From: SFTJ01 sp045613305
GTDB lineage: Bacteria > Bacteroidota > Bacteroidia > Bacteroidales > Muribaculaceae
Length of the DNA: 29,231 nucleotides
Assembly: GCA_045613305.1 (NCBI GenBank)
Contig: JAZLAU010000006.1
Coordinates: 1-29,231 of the forward strand
Reading direction: 5' to 3'
Positions within the stretch are counted from its first letter, which is position 1. Each line of letters begins with the position of its first letter. Positions 16,267 to 24,779 of the stretch are shown in pieces. The translations under genes were made by a program, and so were the position numbers. The notes below the pieces were generated by a model that made no database searches, had not been told where the DNA came from, and worked only from the letters and a program-made list of their open reading frames with translations.

Positions 16267-17046
16267 ATGTCAAAACCACAAGTCGTAGTATCACTGACTT
16301 CATTCCCGGCAGCAATTCCCTATGCTGCCAAAGCCGTGCAATCAATATTGGACGGAAGTGTCCTGCCTGATAAGGTGGTGCTTTACCTTACCTTTTCCCA
16401 ATTTGGCGACGAAGGTATCCCACAAGACCTCCAACAACTGGCTAACAGCAATCCACGTTTCGAAATTCGCGACTACCCTCTCGAAATTCGGTCATACCGC
16501 AAACTAATTCCCGCGTTGGCCGACTTTCCCGATGCTGTCATCGTAACCATCGACGACGATGTGGCTTATCATAAACATATGCTTCGCGACTTGATGAGTT
16601 TGCATCAAGAGATACCTAATGCAGTGTTGGCTCACCGCGCCAAGCGCATTAAGCACGACAAGCCCTATCGAAAATGGAGCAAGTTCCGTTGGTATCACTT
16701 CCTCACTAAACGAATTCACAGTTCTTATAAAAACATCCAAACCGGCGTAGGCGGTGTGCTATATCCTCCTCACTCTCTTAAAGCCGACATGATGGATGTT
16801 AACCTCTTTACAAAAATAGCACCCACCACCGACGACATCTGGTTTTGGGCTGCGGCTGTTGCCAACGGTGTGAAAATAATACCCGTTCCTTTTGGCCACA
16901 ACAAGCCTCGTGGGTTGCAAAAACCACGCGAATTATCGCTTAAAACTGTTAATTTCAAATCAGGCGTCGACCGTAATGCTGCAGCGTTTAAAGCCATACT
17001 CGAAGCCTACCCTATTGTTAAGCAACGCGTTGAAAATGATGAGTGA
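16267..17046 (+). CDS. GT-A fold glycosyltransferase
   Basis: 259 residues, soluble, no signal peptide. The N-terminus VVVSLTSFPAAIPYAAKAVQS and the VTIDDDVAY motif near 95-103 (a DxD-type metal/nucleotide-sugar site) mark a GT-A enzyme of a family I have seen in capsule and LOS loci. TTDDIWFWAAA near 190-200 probably contains the catalytic acidic residues. The substrate is unknown. The last 11 bases overlap the following Stealth gene, so the two products are coupled and probably act on the same surface glycan. Confidence 0.8.
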   Translation: MSKPQVVVSLTSFPAAIPYAAKAVQSILDGSVLPDKVVLYLTFSQFGDEGIPQDLQQLANSNPRFEIRDYPLEIRSYRKLIPALADFPDAVIVTIDDDVAYHKHMLRDLMSLHQEIPNAVLAHRAKRIKHDKPYRKWSKFRWYHFLTKRIHSSYKNIQTGVGGVLYPPHSLKADMMDVNLFTKIAPTTDDIWFWAAAVANGVKIIPVPFGHNKPRGLQKPRELSLKTVNFKSGVDRNAAAFKAILEAYPIVKQRVENDE

Positions 17047-17989
17047 ACAAAAAAACTACGATATCGACTTTGTGTATCTTTGGGTTGACGGCAACGACCC
17101 TGCCTGGCAGGCAAAGCGCAATGCCGTAATTGGCAAAACCCAAGCAAGTTCGGCAGTGAACTGCGACGGACGCTATGCCGACAACGACGAACTAAAATAC
17201 AGTCTTCGGTCATTAGAAGCCTATGCCCCTTGGATTCGAAACATCTACATCGTCACCGATAATCAAACTCCACGTTGGCTCAACACTTCCAACCCTAAGG
17301 TTAAGATTATCGACCACAAAGACATCATGCCTCCGCACAGCCTGCCTTGCTTTAATTCGCAAGTGATTGAGCATTTCATCTATCGCATTCCTGGCCTTGC
17401 CGAACATTTCCTTTACGGAAACGACGATATGTACTTTAACAAGCCTGTAACTCCGCTCGATTTCTTTGCCCCCGACGGACTACCTATCGTTAGGCTAAAC
17501 CGACGTCCGTTTAGAAAACTGACACTTTTCCTTAAAGAAAAAGTGCAACGACGCCCCCTCAGCAGCTATGTGAAGGCCATTAAATTTGCCGCCGAGCTGG
17601 TTGAAAAAAAATACGGAATTTATTACGGTGGCAAAACCCATCACAACATCGACTCGTATCTTAAGAGCAATTGCGAACGTGTGAGAGAGGTGTTTCACGA
17701 CGAAATCGAAGTTACTCTGCCAAACCATGTTCGCCAAACCAACGATGTGCAGCGAAACATCTATTCTTATGTGCCTTTGGCCGAAAAGCGCGGACATTTG
17801 CAGTACGTTAATCAGCACACTTCATTCCGTCTTCACATTCAAAACAAGAAGCACTATAGCAAACTCAGCCGCTACAACCCTATGCTGTTTTGCATGAACG
17901 ACTCGGAATATGCCACCGACGACGACCGCAAATTCGCTGCCGAATATCTCGAAAACCGGTTCCCTAAAAAATCGCAATTTGAGAAATAA
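17036..17989 (+). CDS. Stealth family capsule sugar-phosphotransferase
   Basis: 317 residues from the ATG at 17036, or 316 from 17039. Stealth proteins are hexose-1-phosphate transferases for phosphosugar polymers and are related to human GNPTAB. CR1 is IDFVYLWVDGNDPAW near residue 10-24; CR2 runs from RYADNDELKYSLRSL through IRNIYIVTDNQTPRWL (about 45-82); CR3 includes IPGLAEHFLYGNDDMYF (about 118-135); CR4 is near CMNDSEYATDDD. An open frame reaches back to 16892, but there it lies inside the upstream glycosyltransferase, and the protein family begins just before CR1. It overlaps the upstream gene by 11 bp. Confidence 0.9.
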   Translation: MMSEQKNYDIDFVYLWVDGNDPAWQAKRNAVIGKTQASSAVNCDGRYADNDELKYSLRSLEAYAPWIRNIYIVTDNQTPRWLNTSNPKVKIIDHKDIMPPHSLPCFNSQVIEHFIYRIPGLAEHFLYGNDDMYFNKPVTPLDFFAPDGLPIVRLNRRPFRKLTLFLKEKVQRRPLSSYVKAIKFAAELVEKKYGIYYGGKTHHNIDSYLKSNCERVREVFHDEIEVTLPNHVRQTNDVQRNIYSYVPLAEKRGHLQYVNQHTSFRLHIQNKKHYSKLSRYNPMLFCMNDSEYATDDDRKFAAEYLENRFPKKSQFEK

Positions 17990-18136
17990 AGTGCCGGCCG
18001 AAGCCACACACTCTTAAACTAACGGCAAGGTGCTCTTGCAACTAAAATTTGCCTTCAGTTTCAACACCAGCAAGACAAATGATAGCACATAGCGCATAAA
18101 TTGACAAAATTACCACTTATAACTATTTACACAACA

Positions 18137-18165
18137 AAAGGCAACTGCAAATTGCAGTTGCCTTT
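18137..18165. terminator. Bidirectional hairpin terminator between convergent glycan genes
   Basis: AAAGGCAACTGCAA (18137-18150) and TTGCAGTTGCCTTT (18152-18165) are perfect inverted arms around one base; in RNA the innermost pairs open to form a loop. It lies between the end of the Stealth gene (17989) and the end of the GT92-like gene (18212) and can serve both. The rest of this 220-bp gap shows no gene. Confidence 0.85.
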
Positions 18166-18211
18166 GCTGTTATTCTTTATTTTCCTGTAATCGAAATGCC
18201 TTCAACCGTCA

Positions 18212-19090
18212 TCACGCCTCCTTAATGTCGTTAAGGTCATAAAGGTCGAAATATTCATTTTCAACAGTTCGTTTAGTGCCGCTGGCTCTACCACGATTCT
18301 GCTTTTCCAAAAACTCCTCGCGCGACCTCACAGCATAGTGATTAATGCGTATAACATCTTGCTGCGGTTCGCGGTCGCGAAAATGCTTAGTCACCTTGCA
18401 TCCGTGCGAGTCCACAGTGTCGCCCTTAATTCTCGCCACTTCATGGCACCCTATCATGGTGTACACACGACGTGGGTCTACGATGCTTTTAACATGACGG
18501 TTCAGGCGATGCGACCCATGCGAATGACATTTAAATCGCTGCATCATTGTGCCCGGCTCTCTTTTCTCAGCGCCGCCACTGCCATATATAAGCCAATTGA
18601 CCTCCACAGCCGAATGCTGTTCATGCTTCTTTAGGAAAGCAGGTATCGACTCGTCGACCATTGGCACTATAAATTCATCTAAATCGATAAACGCAATCCA
18701 TCGTGCTTCGGTGCGATGATGCTCCAAGCAATGGTCGTAGGCTGCCAACTGCTTACGATAGCCCGGAAAATACACATATTCCACCACACCCGATTCTACA
18801 TACGGAGCAAGCACTTCCTTGGTGCTATCGGTGCTCTCATTGTCGTAAATATAAAATTTATCCACACCTTGCTCACGATGCCAATCAATCCATTCCTTGA
18901 AATAGCGTCCTTCATCTTTGGCAATGGCACAGATGGCCAAGTAATGTTGCGGCAACGAGGAGTCGCGCCTAAGGGTTCGCTTTAGTTTAATAGCATTGCA
19001 TAAGCCATAACGCAAAATCCCACGCCACTGGTTGCGTGTCATCTTGTGAGGTATCATTCCTGCTATTATTTCGGCTAAAACCTTATTCAT
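18212..19090 (-). CDS. GT92/DUF23-like glycosyltransferase
   Basis: 292 residues, soluble. The core reads YLAICAIAKDEGRYFKEWIDW (about 49-69), FYIYDNESTDST (about 78-89) and WIAFIDLDEFIVP (about 130-142, DxD site), the typical layout of GT92/DUF23 and related GT2 enzymes. A conserved HxxxxVK-like segment and HFRDREP lie further on. Donor and acceptor are unknown. It is the last gene of the gltX operon, 20 bp after the second Stealth gene, and probably works with it. Confidence 0.82.
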   Translation of the reverse strand: MNKVLAEIIAGMIPHKMTRNQWRGILRYGLCNAIKLKRTLRRDSSLPQHYLAICAIAKDEGRYFKEWIDWHREQGVDKFYIYDNESTDSTKEVLAPYVESGVVEYVYFPGYRKQLAAYDHCLEHHRTEARWIAFIDLDEFIVPMVDESIPAFLKKHEQHSAVEVNWLIYGSGGAEKREPGTMMQRFKCHSHGSHRLNRHVKSIVDPRRVYTMIGCHEVARIKGDTVDSHGCKVTKHFRDREPQQDVIRINHYAVRSREEFLEKQNRGRASGTKRTVENEYFDLYDLNDIKEA

Positions 19091-19110
19091 CCCTTTTTAT
19101 GCGTAGGTAG

Positions 19111-20103
19111 TTATTTCTCGAAACTCGACTTCTCTGGCAATATCGACTCAAAGGCGCTCTGGATGTTCTCCATCACCTGATTATAGTCGCGTATGTGTAT
19201 GTTATCGTTTAAACAAATCAACTTATATGATTGTTCATAAATGGCCTTTACCGCCTTTTTAGGCTTAACCATTAGTGGGAACATCTTGGTGTCGTTATAG
19301 GTGTTATAAGGCACAAAGTTACCCTTGCAAATCTGCCATGTTCTGAAAAGTTCTGGGGTATAATCTGTCACAGTTCTGAATCGGTTGGCCGATGTTTCGG
19401 TCAATTCTTTTTCGGCAACAGCCCACACCTCTTCAAAGGTGCTCTTCAAATAGGGTTGCGCGTTGTGCGGTGTGCGTAGAGTGATAAATTTGTCATAGTG
19501 CTTCAAGATGCAATTCATGCGAGCCTTACTGCCATAGCACTCATTAAACCACTTATCATGATGCTTTGCCATCACCTCTTTCTTATCGAAATGACGGTTT
19601 ATTATCTTCAAGTTGTTCTTTATGCGCTTATACCACTGCGACCACGACGGATTATACTGAAACACTGCAATATCGCAAGGCAAACCGTTCTGAAAAAAGC
19701 GGTCAACTCCCACGTTATTAATGAGATAGAAATCATCATTAAAATACACAAAACGGTCGGCCAATCCAGGAATTTTATGCAAATAACGCTCTATGACCAC
19801 CGAGTTATATGTGGGCAAAAATTGCTCCGGAATGTAGTCCTTGTGATTAACCAGATTAATCTTCGGATTATTTTCGTCAAGCCATTCTGGCTTTTGGCCG
19901 CTGGTGACGAAATGTATCTTTCGCACCCATGGAGCAAACTTCTCTACACCACGAAACCAATATTTCAAAAAACCGTAATCGCGAAAACGGGCATCCGACA
20001 CTCCGTTTTTCTCATTTTCTTTTCTTCCGGAGTATTTTGCAAATTCAGACTGCCATTTAGGGTCATTCATATCAACCCACGTGATTACAAAATCTATATC
20101 CAT
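19111..20103 (-). CDS. Second Stealth family sugar-phosphotransferase
   Basis: 330 residues. CR1 is MDIDFVITWVDMNDPKWQ at the very N-terminus. CR2 contains RFRDYGFLKYWFRGV and KIHFVTSGQKPEWL (about 43-78). CR3 contains IPGLADRFVYFNDDFYL (about 113-129), and CR4 CLNDNIHIRDYN near residue 296. It ends ILPEKSSFEK, matching the other Stealth protein's FPKKSQFEK tail, so the two are diverged paralogues. It should transfer sugar 1-phosphate to a growing surface glycan in the cytoplasm. It lies 26 bp after the acyltransferase gene and 20 bp before the GT92-like gene. Confidence 0.9.
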   Translation of the reverse strand: MDIDFVITWVDMNDPKWQSEFAKYSGRKENEKNGVSDARFRDYGFLKYWFRGVEKFAPWVRKIHFVTSGQKPEWLDENNPKINLVNHKDYIPEQFLPTYNSVVIERYLHKIPGLADRFVYFNDDFYLINNVGVDRFFQNGLPCDIAVFQYNPSWSQWYKRIKNNLKIINRHFDKKEVMAKHHDKWFNECYGSKARMNCILKHYDKFITLRTPHNAQPYLKSTFEEVWAVAEKELTETSANRFRTVTDYTPELFRTWQICKGNFVPYNTYNDTKMFPLMVKPKKAVKAIYEQSYKLICLNDNIHIRDYNQVMENIQSAFESILPEKSSFEK

Positions 20104-20129
20104 TCTGTACGGGTATAATTATTATCTAC

Positions 20130-21005
20130 TTAAGACTCTATCTTCTCTGCGTGTTTAAACCGATTGTGGGTCCACAAATACAATTCAGGCTGTTGCCTAA
20201 TCATTTGCTCCAACATTTGGTAATAAATTGCCGTAAGTTCAAAGTCGGGCAACTTCTTGGGCTCATCGTGCATCTTCACAAATTCTGCCTCATAAAATCC
20301 TCGCTTCACTCGCTTTATATGCACAAACCATGCCTCAAAGTCGTAGTGTTTTATTATCTTCTCGGTGCCAGTTAGCACTGGAGTGCTATGATGCATGAAG
20401 GGGATGAAATAGCGAGCCTCTTTTTTTCTTGGCGATTGGTCGGCAATAAATCCTATGATGCTGACCTTGTTTTGAGCCTTCAGTTCGGTGATAAAGCGTG
20501 CCGTTTTGTGCATGTCAACACACGTTGCGCCCATCCTCGACCTCATGTGCAGCATCAGGGCATCCATGTCATCGTTGCGCAGCTTGTGATAGATTTGTGC
20601 CGCTATTGCGCTCTTCTCTAACCACAACGGCATCGACGACACCCACTCCCAATTGCCATAATGGCCTAAGTATAGGCCCACCGATTTGCCAGCCCGCAGC
20701 GGAGCATTCACAGCCTCCACATTCACAAACTTCATGCGGCGGCGCATCTCTTCGGGGCTGATAGTGGCCATCTTGCACGACTCGAGCACTTGGTCGGTGA
20801 AATAGTGATAGAAATTCTTCTCTATTTGCACCAATTCTTTGCTGCTTTTTTCCGGAAAGCATTCTGTGAGATTCTTGCGCACCACATGGCGGCGATATCG
20901 AATCACATAATACAACAAATAGTATACGCAATCCGATATCACATACAGCACTCTGTAGGGCACTATCGACAGTAACTTCAAGAAAAATTTCAGCAATTTT
21001 GTCAT
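20130..21005 (-). CDS. Lysophospholipid/lipid A acyltransferase (LpxL/HtrB family)
   Basis: 291 residues. A basic N-terminal region with a membrane segment (about 11-36) precedes the acyltransferase domain. The family motif H-x4-E appears as LGHYGNWEWVS (about 114-124), with later IGFIADQSP near 193. The family transfers secondary acyl chains to lipid A at the inner membrane; it could also act on other lipids. The start codon overlaps the gltX stop as ATGA, indicating translational coupling. Next to Stealth and GT92-like genes, it adds to an envelope-lipid/glycan theme in this operon. Confidence 0.87.
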   Translation of the reverse strand: MTKLLKFFLKLLSIVPYRVLYVISDCVYYLLYYVIRYRRHVVRKNLTECFPEKSSKELVQIEKNFYHYFTDQVLESCKMATISPEEMRRRMKFVNVEAVNAPLRAGKSVGLYLGHYGNWEWVSSMPLWLEKSAIAAQIYHKLRNDDMDALMLHMRSRMGATCVDMHKTARFITELKAQNKVSIIGFIADQSPRKKEARYFIPFMHHSTPVLTGTEKIIKHYDFEAWFVHIKRVKRGFYEAEFVKMHDEPKKLPDFELTAIYYQMLEQMIRQQPELYLWTHNRFKHAEKIES

Positions 21006-22528
21006 AGAGTTGCTACAGCCTTTTCGATGCGTGCTATGGTTTCTTCTTTACCTATCAATTCTGTAATGTCGAACATGTGAGGACCTTTACACTCGCCAAC
21101 TACGGCCAAACGGAAGGCATTCATCACATTGCCCATGTGATATTCGTTAGCAGTAATCCATCCAAGCACAATTTCTTCCGATGGCTTTGATGTGAAGTCT
21201 TCAATGCCGCGAAGCACTTCCACAAGTTCGGTAAGATGCTTTGGTGTATCTTCTTTCCAACGCTTCTTAACGTCTTTTTCTGAATATTCTGTAGGAGCAG
21301 CAAAGAAGAACTTCGATTGTTCCCACAAGTCTTTTACAAATGTGATGCGAGCCTTAACCAACGACACCACCTTAGCAAGGAATGCATCGCTATAGGCTGC
21401 CACATCCACACCATTGGCGGCAAGAACTGGCTTAAATTGTTGTGCCAATTTCTGGTCGTCCATATTGATTAGGTATTCGTGGTTAAACCACTTTGCCTTA
21501 TCGAAGTCGAAACGAGCGCCGCTCTTCGAGCAGTGTGCAAACGAGAAGTCCTTGATTAGTTCGTCCATCGACAATATTTCGCGGTCATCGCCCGGATTCC
21601 ATCCAAGAAGCGCCACAAAGTTTACCAACGCTTCTGGCAAAAAGCCCGATTCGCGGAATCCGTCCCATATTTCTTCGCCTTCTTCACCCTTGTCGCGCCA
21701 TTCGAGTGGGAACACTGGGAAGCCCAACTTCTTTCCGTCGCGCTTACTTAGTTTGCCCTTTCCGGTTGGCTTAAGCAACAATGGCAAATGCACAAATTGT
21801 GGCATAGTGTCGGTCCAGCCAAATGCTTCATATAGCAACACATGCAACGGTGCACTTGGCAACCATTCTTCGCCGCGTATTACGTGGCTCACTTCCATCA
21901 AGTGGTCGTCAACAATATTAGCCAAGTGATAAGTTGGCAATTGGTCGGCACTCTTATATAGCACCTTATCGTCAAGAATCGACGAATTAATCACCACCTT
22001 GCCACGAATTTCATCATCTACCACCACATCGCGGTTAGGTTCAATCTTGAATCGAACCACATATGGAGTGCCACCGTCAATCAATGCCTTCACTTCTTCG
22101 GCTGGCATCGATAGCGAATTGCGCATCATGCCACGAGTGGATGCATCATACTGGAAGTTTTGTATTTCTTCGCGCTTGGCGTTAAGTTCCTCTGGAGTAT
22201 CAAATGCAATGTAAGCCTTGCCTTCGCTAAGCAATTTTTCCACATGCTCACGATATATCTCACGGCGTTCCGATTGCTTATATGGGCCATAATTTCCGCC
22301 CTCACGCACGCCTTCATCAATGCCGATGCCCAACCATGCCAATGCTTCGTTGATATATTCTTCTGCGCCTGGCACAAAGCGGCCTGAGTCGGTGTCTTCG
22401 ATACGAAGTATCATGTCGCCGCCATTCTGACGGGCATATAGATAGTTATACAATGCTGTTCGCACGCCACCTATGTGCAACGCTCCTGTTGGAGATGGGG
22501 CGAATCGTACTCTTACTCTTCTTTCCAT
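21002..22528 (-). CDS. gltX: Glutamyl-tRNA synthetase
   Basis: 508 residues, normal for bacterial GltX. The enzyme charges tRNA-Glu with glutamate, using ATP. The HIGH motif is PSPTGALHIGG at 11-21, and the KMSKS motif is KLSKRDGKK near 258. The C-terminal anticodon-binding part is complete. It is the first gene of a four-gene leftward operon (gltX, acyltransferase, Stealth, GT92-like), overlapping the next gene by 4 bp. A -7 box lies at 22567-22574. Confidence 0.96.
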   Translation of the reverse strand: MERRVRVRFAPSPTGALHIGGVRTALYNYLYARQNGGDMILRIEDTDSGRFVPGAEEYINEALAWLGIGIDEGVREGGNYGPYKQSERREIYREHVEKLLSEGKAYIAFDTPEELNAKREEIQNFQYDASTRGMMRNSLSMPAEEVKALIDGGTPYVVRFKIEPNRDVVVDDEIRGKVVINSSILDDKVLYKSADQLPTYHLANIVDDHLMEVSHVIRGEEWLPSAPLHVLLYEAFGWTDTMPQFVHLPLLLKPTGKGKLSKRDGKKLGFPVFPLEWRDKGEEGEEIWDGFRESGFLPEALVNFVALLGWNPGDDREILSMDELIKDFSFAHCSKSGARFDFDKAKWFNHEYLINMDDQKLAQQFKPVLAANGVDVAAYSDAFLAKVVSLVKARITFVKDLWEQSKFFFAAPTEYSEKDVKKRWKEDTPKHLTELVEVLRGIEDFTSKPSEEIVLGWITANEYHMGNVMNAFRLAVVGECKGPHMFDITELIGKEETIARIEKAVATL

Positions 22529-22566
22529 TGATTATATATTTTGTTAATTGTTTTATTTTCAGATTA

Positions 22567-22574
22567 CAAAGATA
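22567..22574 (-). promoter_or_regulatory. -7 promoter box for the gltX operon
   Basis: The minus strand reads TATCTTTG, an exact TAnnTTTG. Transcription would start near 22563, leaving about 35 nt of leader. No convincing -33 element was seen. The remainder of 22575-22706 contains an inverted GGCGCTA/TAGCGCC pair (22606-22612 with 22635-22641) but no gene. Confidence 0.55.
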
Positions 22575-22706
22575 CTACTTTTATTTGAATTCATCGTCGG
22601 TGCCCGGCGCTATAACCTCTTTTATCGCTAAAGTTAGCGCCTCATCGGGCATCAGCATGCCTCAGGCTCCTCACTTTTTTGCGTCCGCCGTTACATTGTC
22701 TGCGGC

Positions 22707-23807
22707 CTAATACATGTTGCACAAGCGCTCCACCCTCGAACTTTCGCCCTTGGTTTTCCACATCTCGCTATCGATGTAGGTTTTTAGGCTAACCTGCTGC
22801 CACAAAGCAAACACACTTTTTGTGACATGGAAATTTAGAGCCACTTGAAGGTCCACATACTTGTTGCGTATCACATTGGCATACACGTCGGTTCGGCTAT
22901 ACGCTCCGGCCTGATAATAGGGAGAGCCCATGTTAAGTTCTCCGCCAAACAAGCCATACAGCGGCATTTGGTTGCCACCGGCATAAAATGTTTCGCGCAC
23001 CCCGAGCCAACGCCATTGGGCTGCCGCCTCCACCAACACGCCCAGCGGCTTTTCCCATTTGCGCAATATTCGGCAGCGCTGCATACCCATCAATGCGCCC
23101 ACTCGGATGTTAAGGCTGTCGAGAGCCACCACTCGGCTCAAATCGGCGCCCACATACACATTTGCCACAAGGTCATCGTTCACGCCCTGCCCTTCTGGAG
23201 CATACTTTTGCTTGGCAAGGTGATTATAGCGTATTCTCTCGCCCACATACATCACACCGCCTTCCTTAAACGAATAACGGCTATTGAGGTCCACATTAAA
23301 GGCCTCACGCTGGGTTTCGGTCTGCAACTGGCGCCAATCGAGTATCAACTCGGCATAACCCTTCGGCTTCACATATTGCACCATAAGGCCTCGTATGTTG
23401 GGCTGACGGTAGGCTATCGAGTCGCTCCACAAAAATTTTGGGGCTTGCTCCATCATTTGAGTGCGAGGAAACATACCCATCGACATTCGCCACTCATCGC
23501 CCTTATATCGGTAATACACCGTTGGCGACAACCTATAGTCACGCCATCCGTTGCCCATAGGCTGGTCCCATACCACACCGCCACTAATGCTGTGTTTGCC
23601 ATCGAGCAGCGAAATGCCTATTTCAGGGCTCAAGCGGGTGAACACTATGGTTTGGTCGTTCGACAAATCGCCCTCTCGGTTATCAAACACACCGTCAAGG
23701 CCCACGCTCCACGTCAACTCTTGAGCAGAAGCGCCAGCCAGCACAAATGCTAGCAACGCCGCCAACACCATTCTTGGCATTTCACTTAAACATGATAATT
23801 TCTTCAT
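22707..23807 (-). CDS. Putative outer-membrane beta-barrel protein, unknown function
   Basis: 366 residues. A signal peptide (about 1-28, ending AGASAQ) is followed by repeating amphipathic strands with many Tyr, Trp and Arg residues (for example ISGGVVWDQPMGN, LILDWRQLQTET, VMYVGERIRYNHL, VYVGADLSRVVALDSL), so an outer-membrane barrel is likely over the whole mature length. No enzymatic motif or plug domain is seen. It lies 78 bp after surE on the same strand and is probably co-transcribed. M9 or M12 are alternative starts that would still leave a signal peptide. Confidence 0.72.
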   Translation of the reverse strand: MKKLSCLSEMPRMVLAALLAFVLAGASAQELTWSVGLDGVFDNREGDLSNDQTIVFTRLSPEIGISLLDGKHSISGGVVWDQPMGNGWRDYRLSPTVYYRYKGDEWRMSMGMFPRTQMMEQAPKFLWSDSIAYRQPNIRGLMVQYVKPKGYAELILDWRQLQTETQREAFNVDLNSRYSFKEGGVMYVGERIRYNHLAKQKYAPEGQGVNDDLVANVYVGADLSRVVALDSLNIRVGALMGMQRCRILRKWEKPLGVLVEAAAQWRWLGVRETFYAGGNQMPLYGLFGGELNMGSPYYQAGAYSRTDVYANVIRNKYVDLQVALNFHVTKSVFALWQQVSLKTYIDSEMWKTKGESSRVERLCNMY

Positions 23808-23885
23808 TCTATATTTTTTCTTTGGCCCTCTCGACGAGATTCATATTCTTCAGAGGACTCGTTTCTACAAAAAACGGCAATTTTT

Positions 23886-24653
23886 TCACTTGAACTTTTC
23901 ACGGAGTTCTTCCATCGCTTTCAGGTCCGACTGGTCGGGGCTGCATGGAGTTATCGACGCATAGCCACGGTCGAGCCAATACATATCGGTTTCTTCATTG
24001 TCGGCATCATCGTTTTCAAGATAGCCAGTCAACCAATAATATTTCTTTCCAAACGGGTCCACCCGTTCCTCATATTCTTCCTTCCAACGGCCACTCGAAG
24101 CCTTTGTGATTTTCACACCCTTCACACCGCCGTCCAACTTAGGAATATTCACATTCAAGCCCACATTGGCAGGCAAGCCATTCTCAAGCACATATTCAAT
24201 GGTGCTGCGCACCACACCCTCACAAGGCGTGAAATCGGCATGCGCCGTATATACGCTATAAGAGAACCCTATGCTCGGAATTCCCTGAAAACAACCCTCA
24301 AACACCACTCCCATAGTGCCCGAATATATCACATTAATGCCCGAATTATAGCCATGGTTAATGCCCGAAAGCACCAAGTCGGGACGACGTGGCACCAACC
24401 TGTTGAACCCCAGTTTGGCACAGTCGGCAGGTGTGCCGTTAACGTGCATCAACTTATAGCGGTCGGTTTCCTCCACCACTGTGGCCCGCAATGGGCTATC
24501 CATGGTTATCGACGACGATTTGCCGCTCTGATGAGTAGCCGGTGCTACGGCTATCACATAGCCATAATCGCATGCCACCTCTATCAGTTTCTTTATCCCT
24601 TCGGCATCGTAGCCGTCATCGTTACTTACAAATATCAATCGCTTATTGTCCAT
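23886..24653 (-). CDS. surE: 5'/3'-nucleotidase SurE
   Basis: 255 residues from the chosen ATG. SurE removes phosphate from nucleoside monophosphates and related compounds, with a divalent metal, in the cytoplasm. Motifs: FVSNDDGYDAEG (residues 7-18, metal-binding Asp pair), SGKSSSIT, VNGTPADC and SGINHGYNSG. An upstream ATG at 24704 would add 17 residues, but the -7 box TAACTTTG at 24672-24679 lies between, so a transcript from it cannot include that start. The gene usually has lpxB as a neighbour in Bacteroidota; here a beta-barrel gene follows instead. Confidence 0.93.
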   Translation of the reverse strand: MDNKRLIFVSNDDGYDAEGIKKLIEVACDYGYVIAVAPATHQSGKSSSITMDSPLRATVVEETDRYKLMHVNGTPADCAKLGFNRLVPRRPDLVLSGINHGYNSGINVIYSGTMGVVFEGCFQGIPSIGFSYSVYTAHADFTPCEGVVRSTIEYVLENGLPANVGLNVNIPKLDGGVKGVKITKASSGRWKEEYEERVDPFGKKYYWLTGYLENDDADNEETDMYWLDRGYASITPCSPDQSDLKAMEELREKFK

Positions 24654-24671
24654 TTCCGTTTCGTTTATGTG

Positions 24672-24774
24672 CAAAGTTAGCATTCTCCATCGTTTTAAAC
24701 GCAATCACCGACCATGTTTTTTAGTCTTTTTGACCGCCTGTGCTACATAATTCAACACAAAAATGCTAACTTTG
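24672..24774. repeat. Mirrored divergent promoters of surE and rlmN (13-bp inverted repeat)
   Basis: CAAAGTTAGCATT (24672-24684) and AATGCTAACTTTG (24762-24774) are exact reverse complements. Each arm ends in the -7 box TAACTTTG of its outward-facing gene: surE to the left, rlmN to the right. The two boxes are thus identical, including five bases upstream. On the rlmN side only five bases separate the box from the ATG at 24780. Confidence 0.75.
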
Positions 24775-24779
24775 CCAAT

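Noticed and set aside
16892..17035. N-terminal extension of the first Stealth protein.
   Set aside because: It lies entirely inside the upstream glycosyltransferase in another frame, and family conservation starts at CR1 just after the ATG at 17036.
22606..22641. GGCGCTA/TAGCGCC inverted pair as a terminator for the beta-barrel gene.
   Set aside because: The stem is only 7 bp with a 22-nt loop and no T-run follows in either direction.
22845..23753. 302-codon plus-strand open frame.
   Set aside because: Antisense shadow of the beta-barrel gene; its composition is rich in His and Ile with no signal or domain, while the minus frame has a signal peptide and strand pattern.
24654..24704. Longer SurE start at 24704.
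   Set aside because: The -7 box at 24672-24679 falls inside the extension, and SurE proteins start a few residues before the NDDG motif.
24714..24779. Longer RlmN start at 24714.
   Set aside because: The extension contains the -7 box at 24767-24774 and looks like non-coding sequence.
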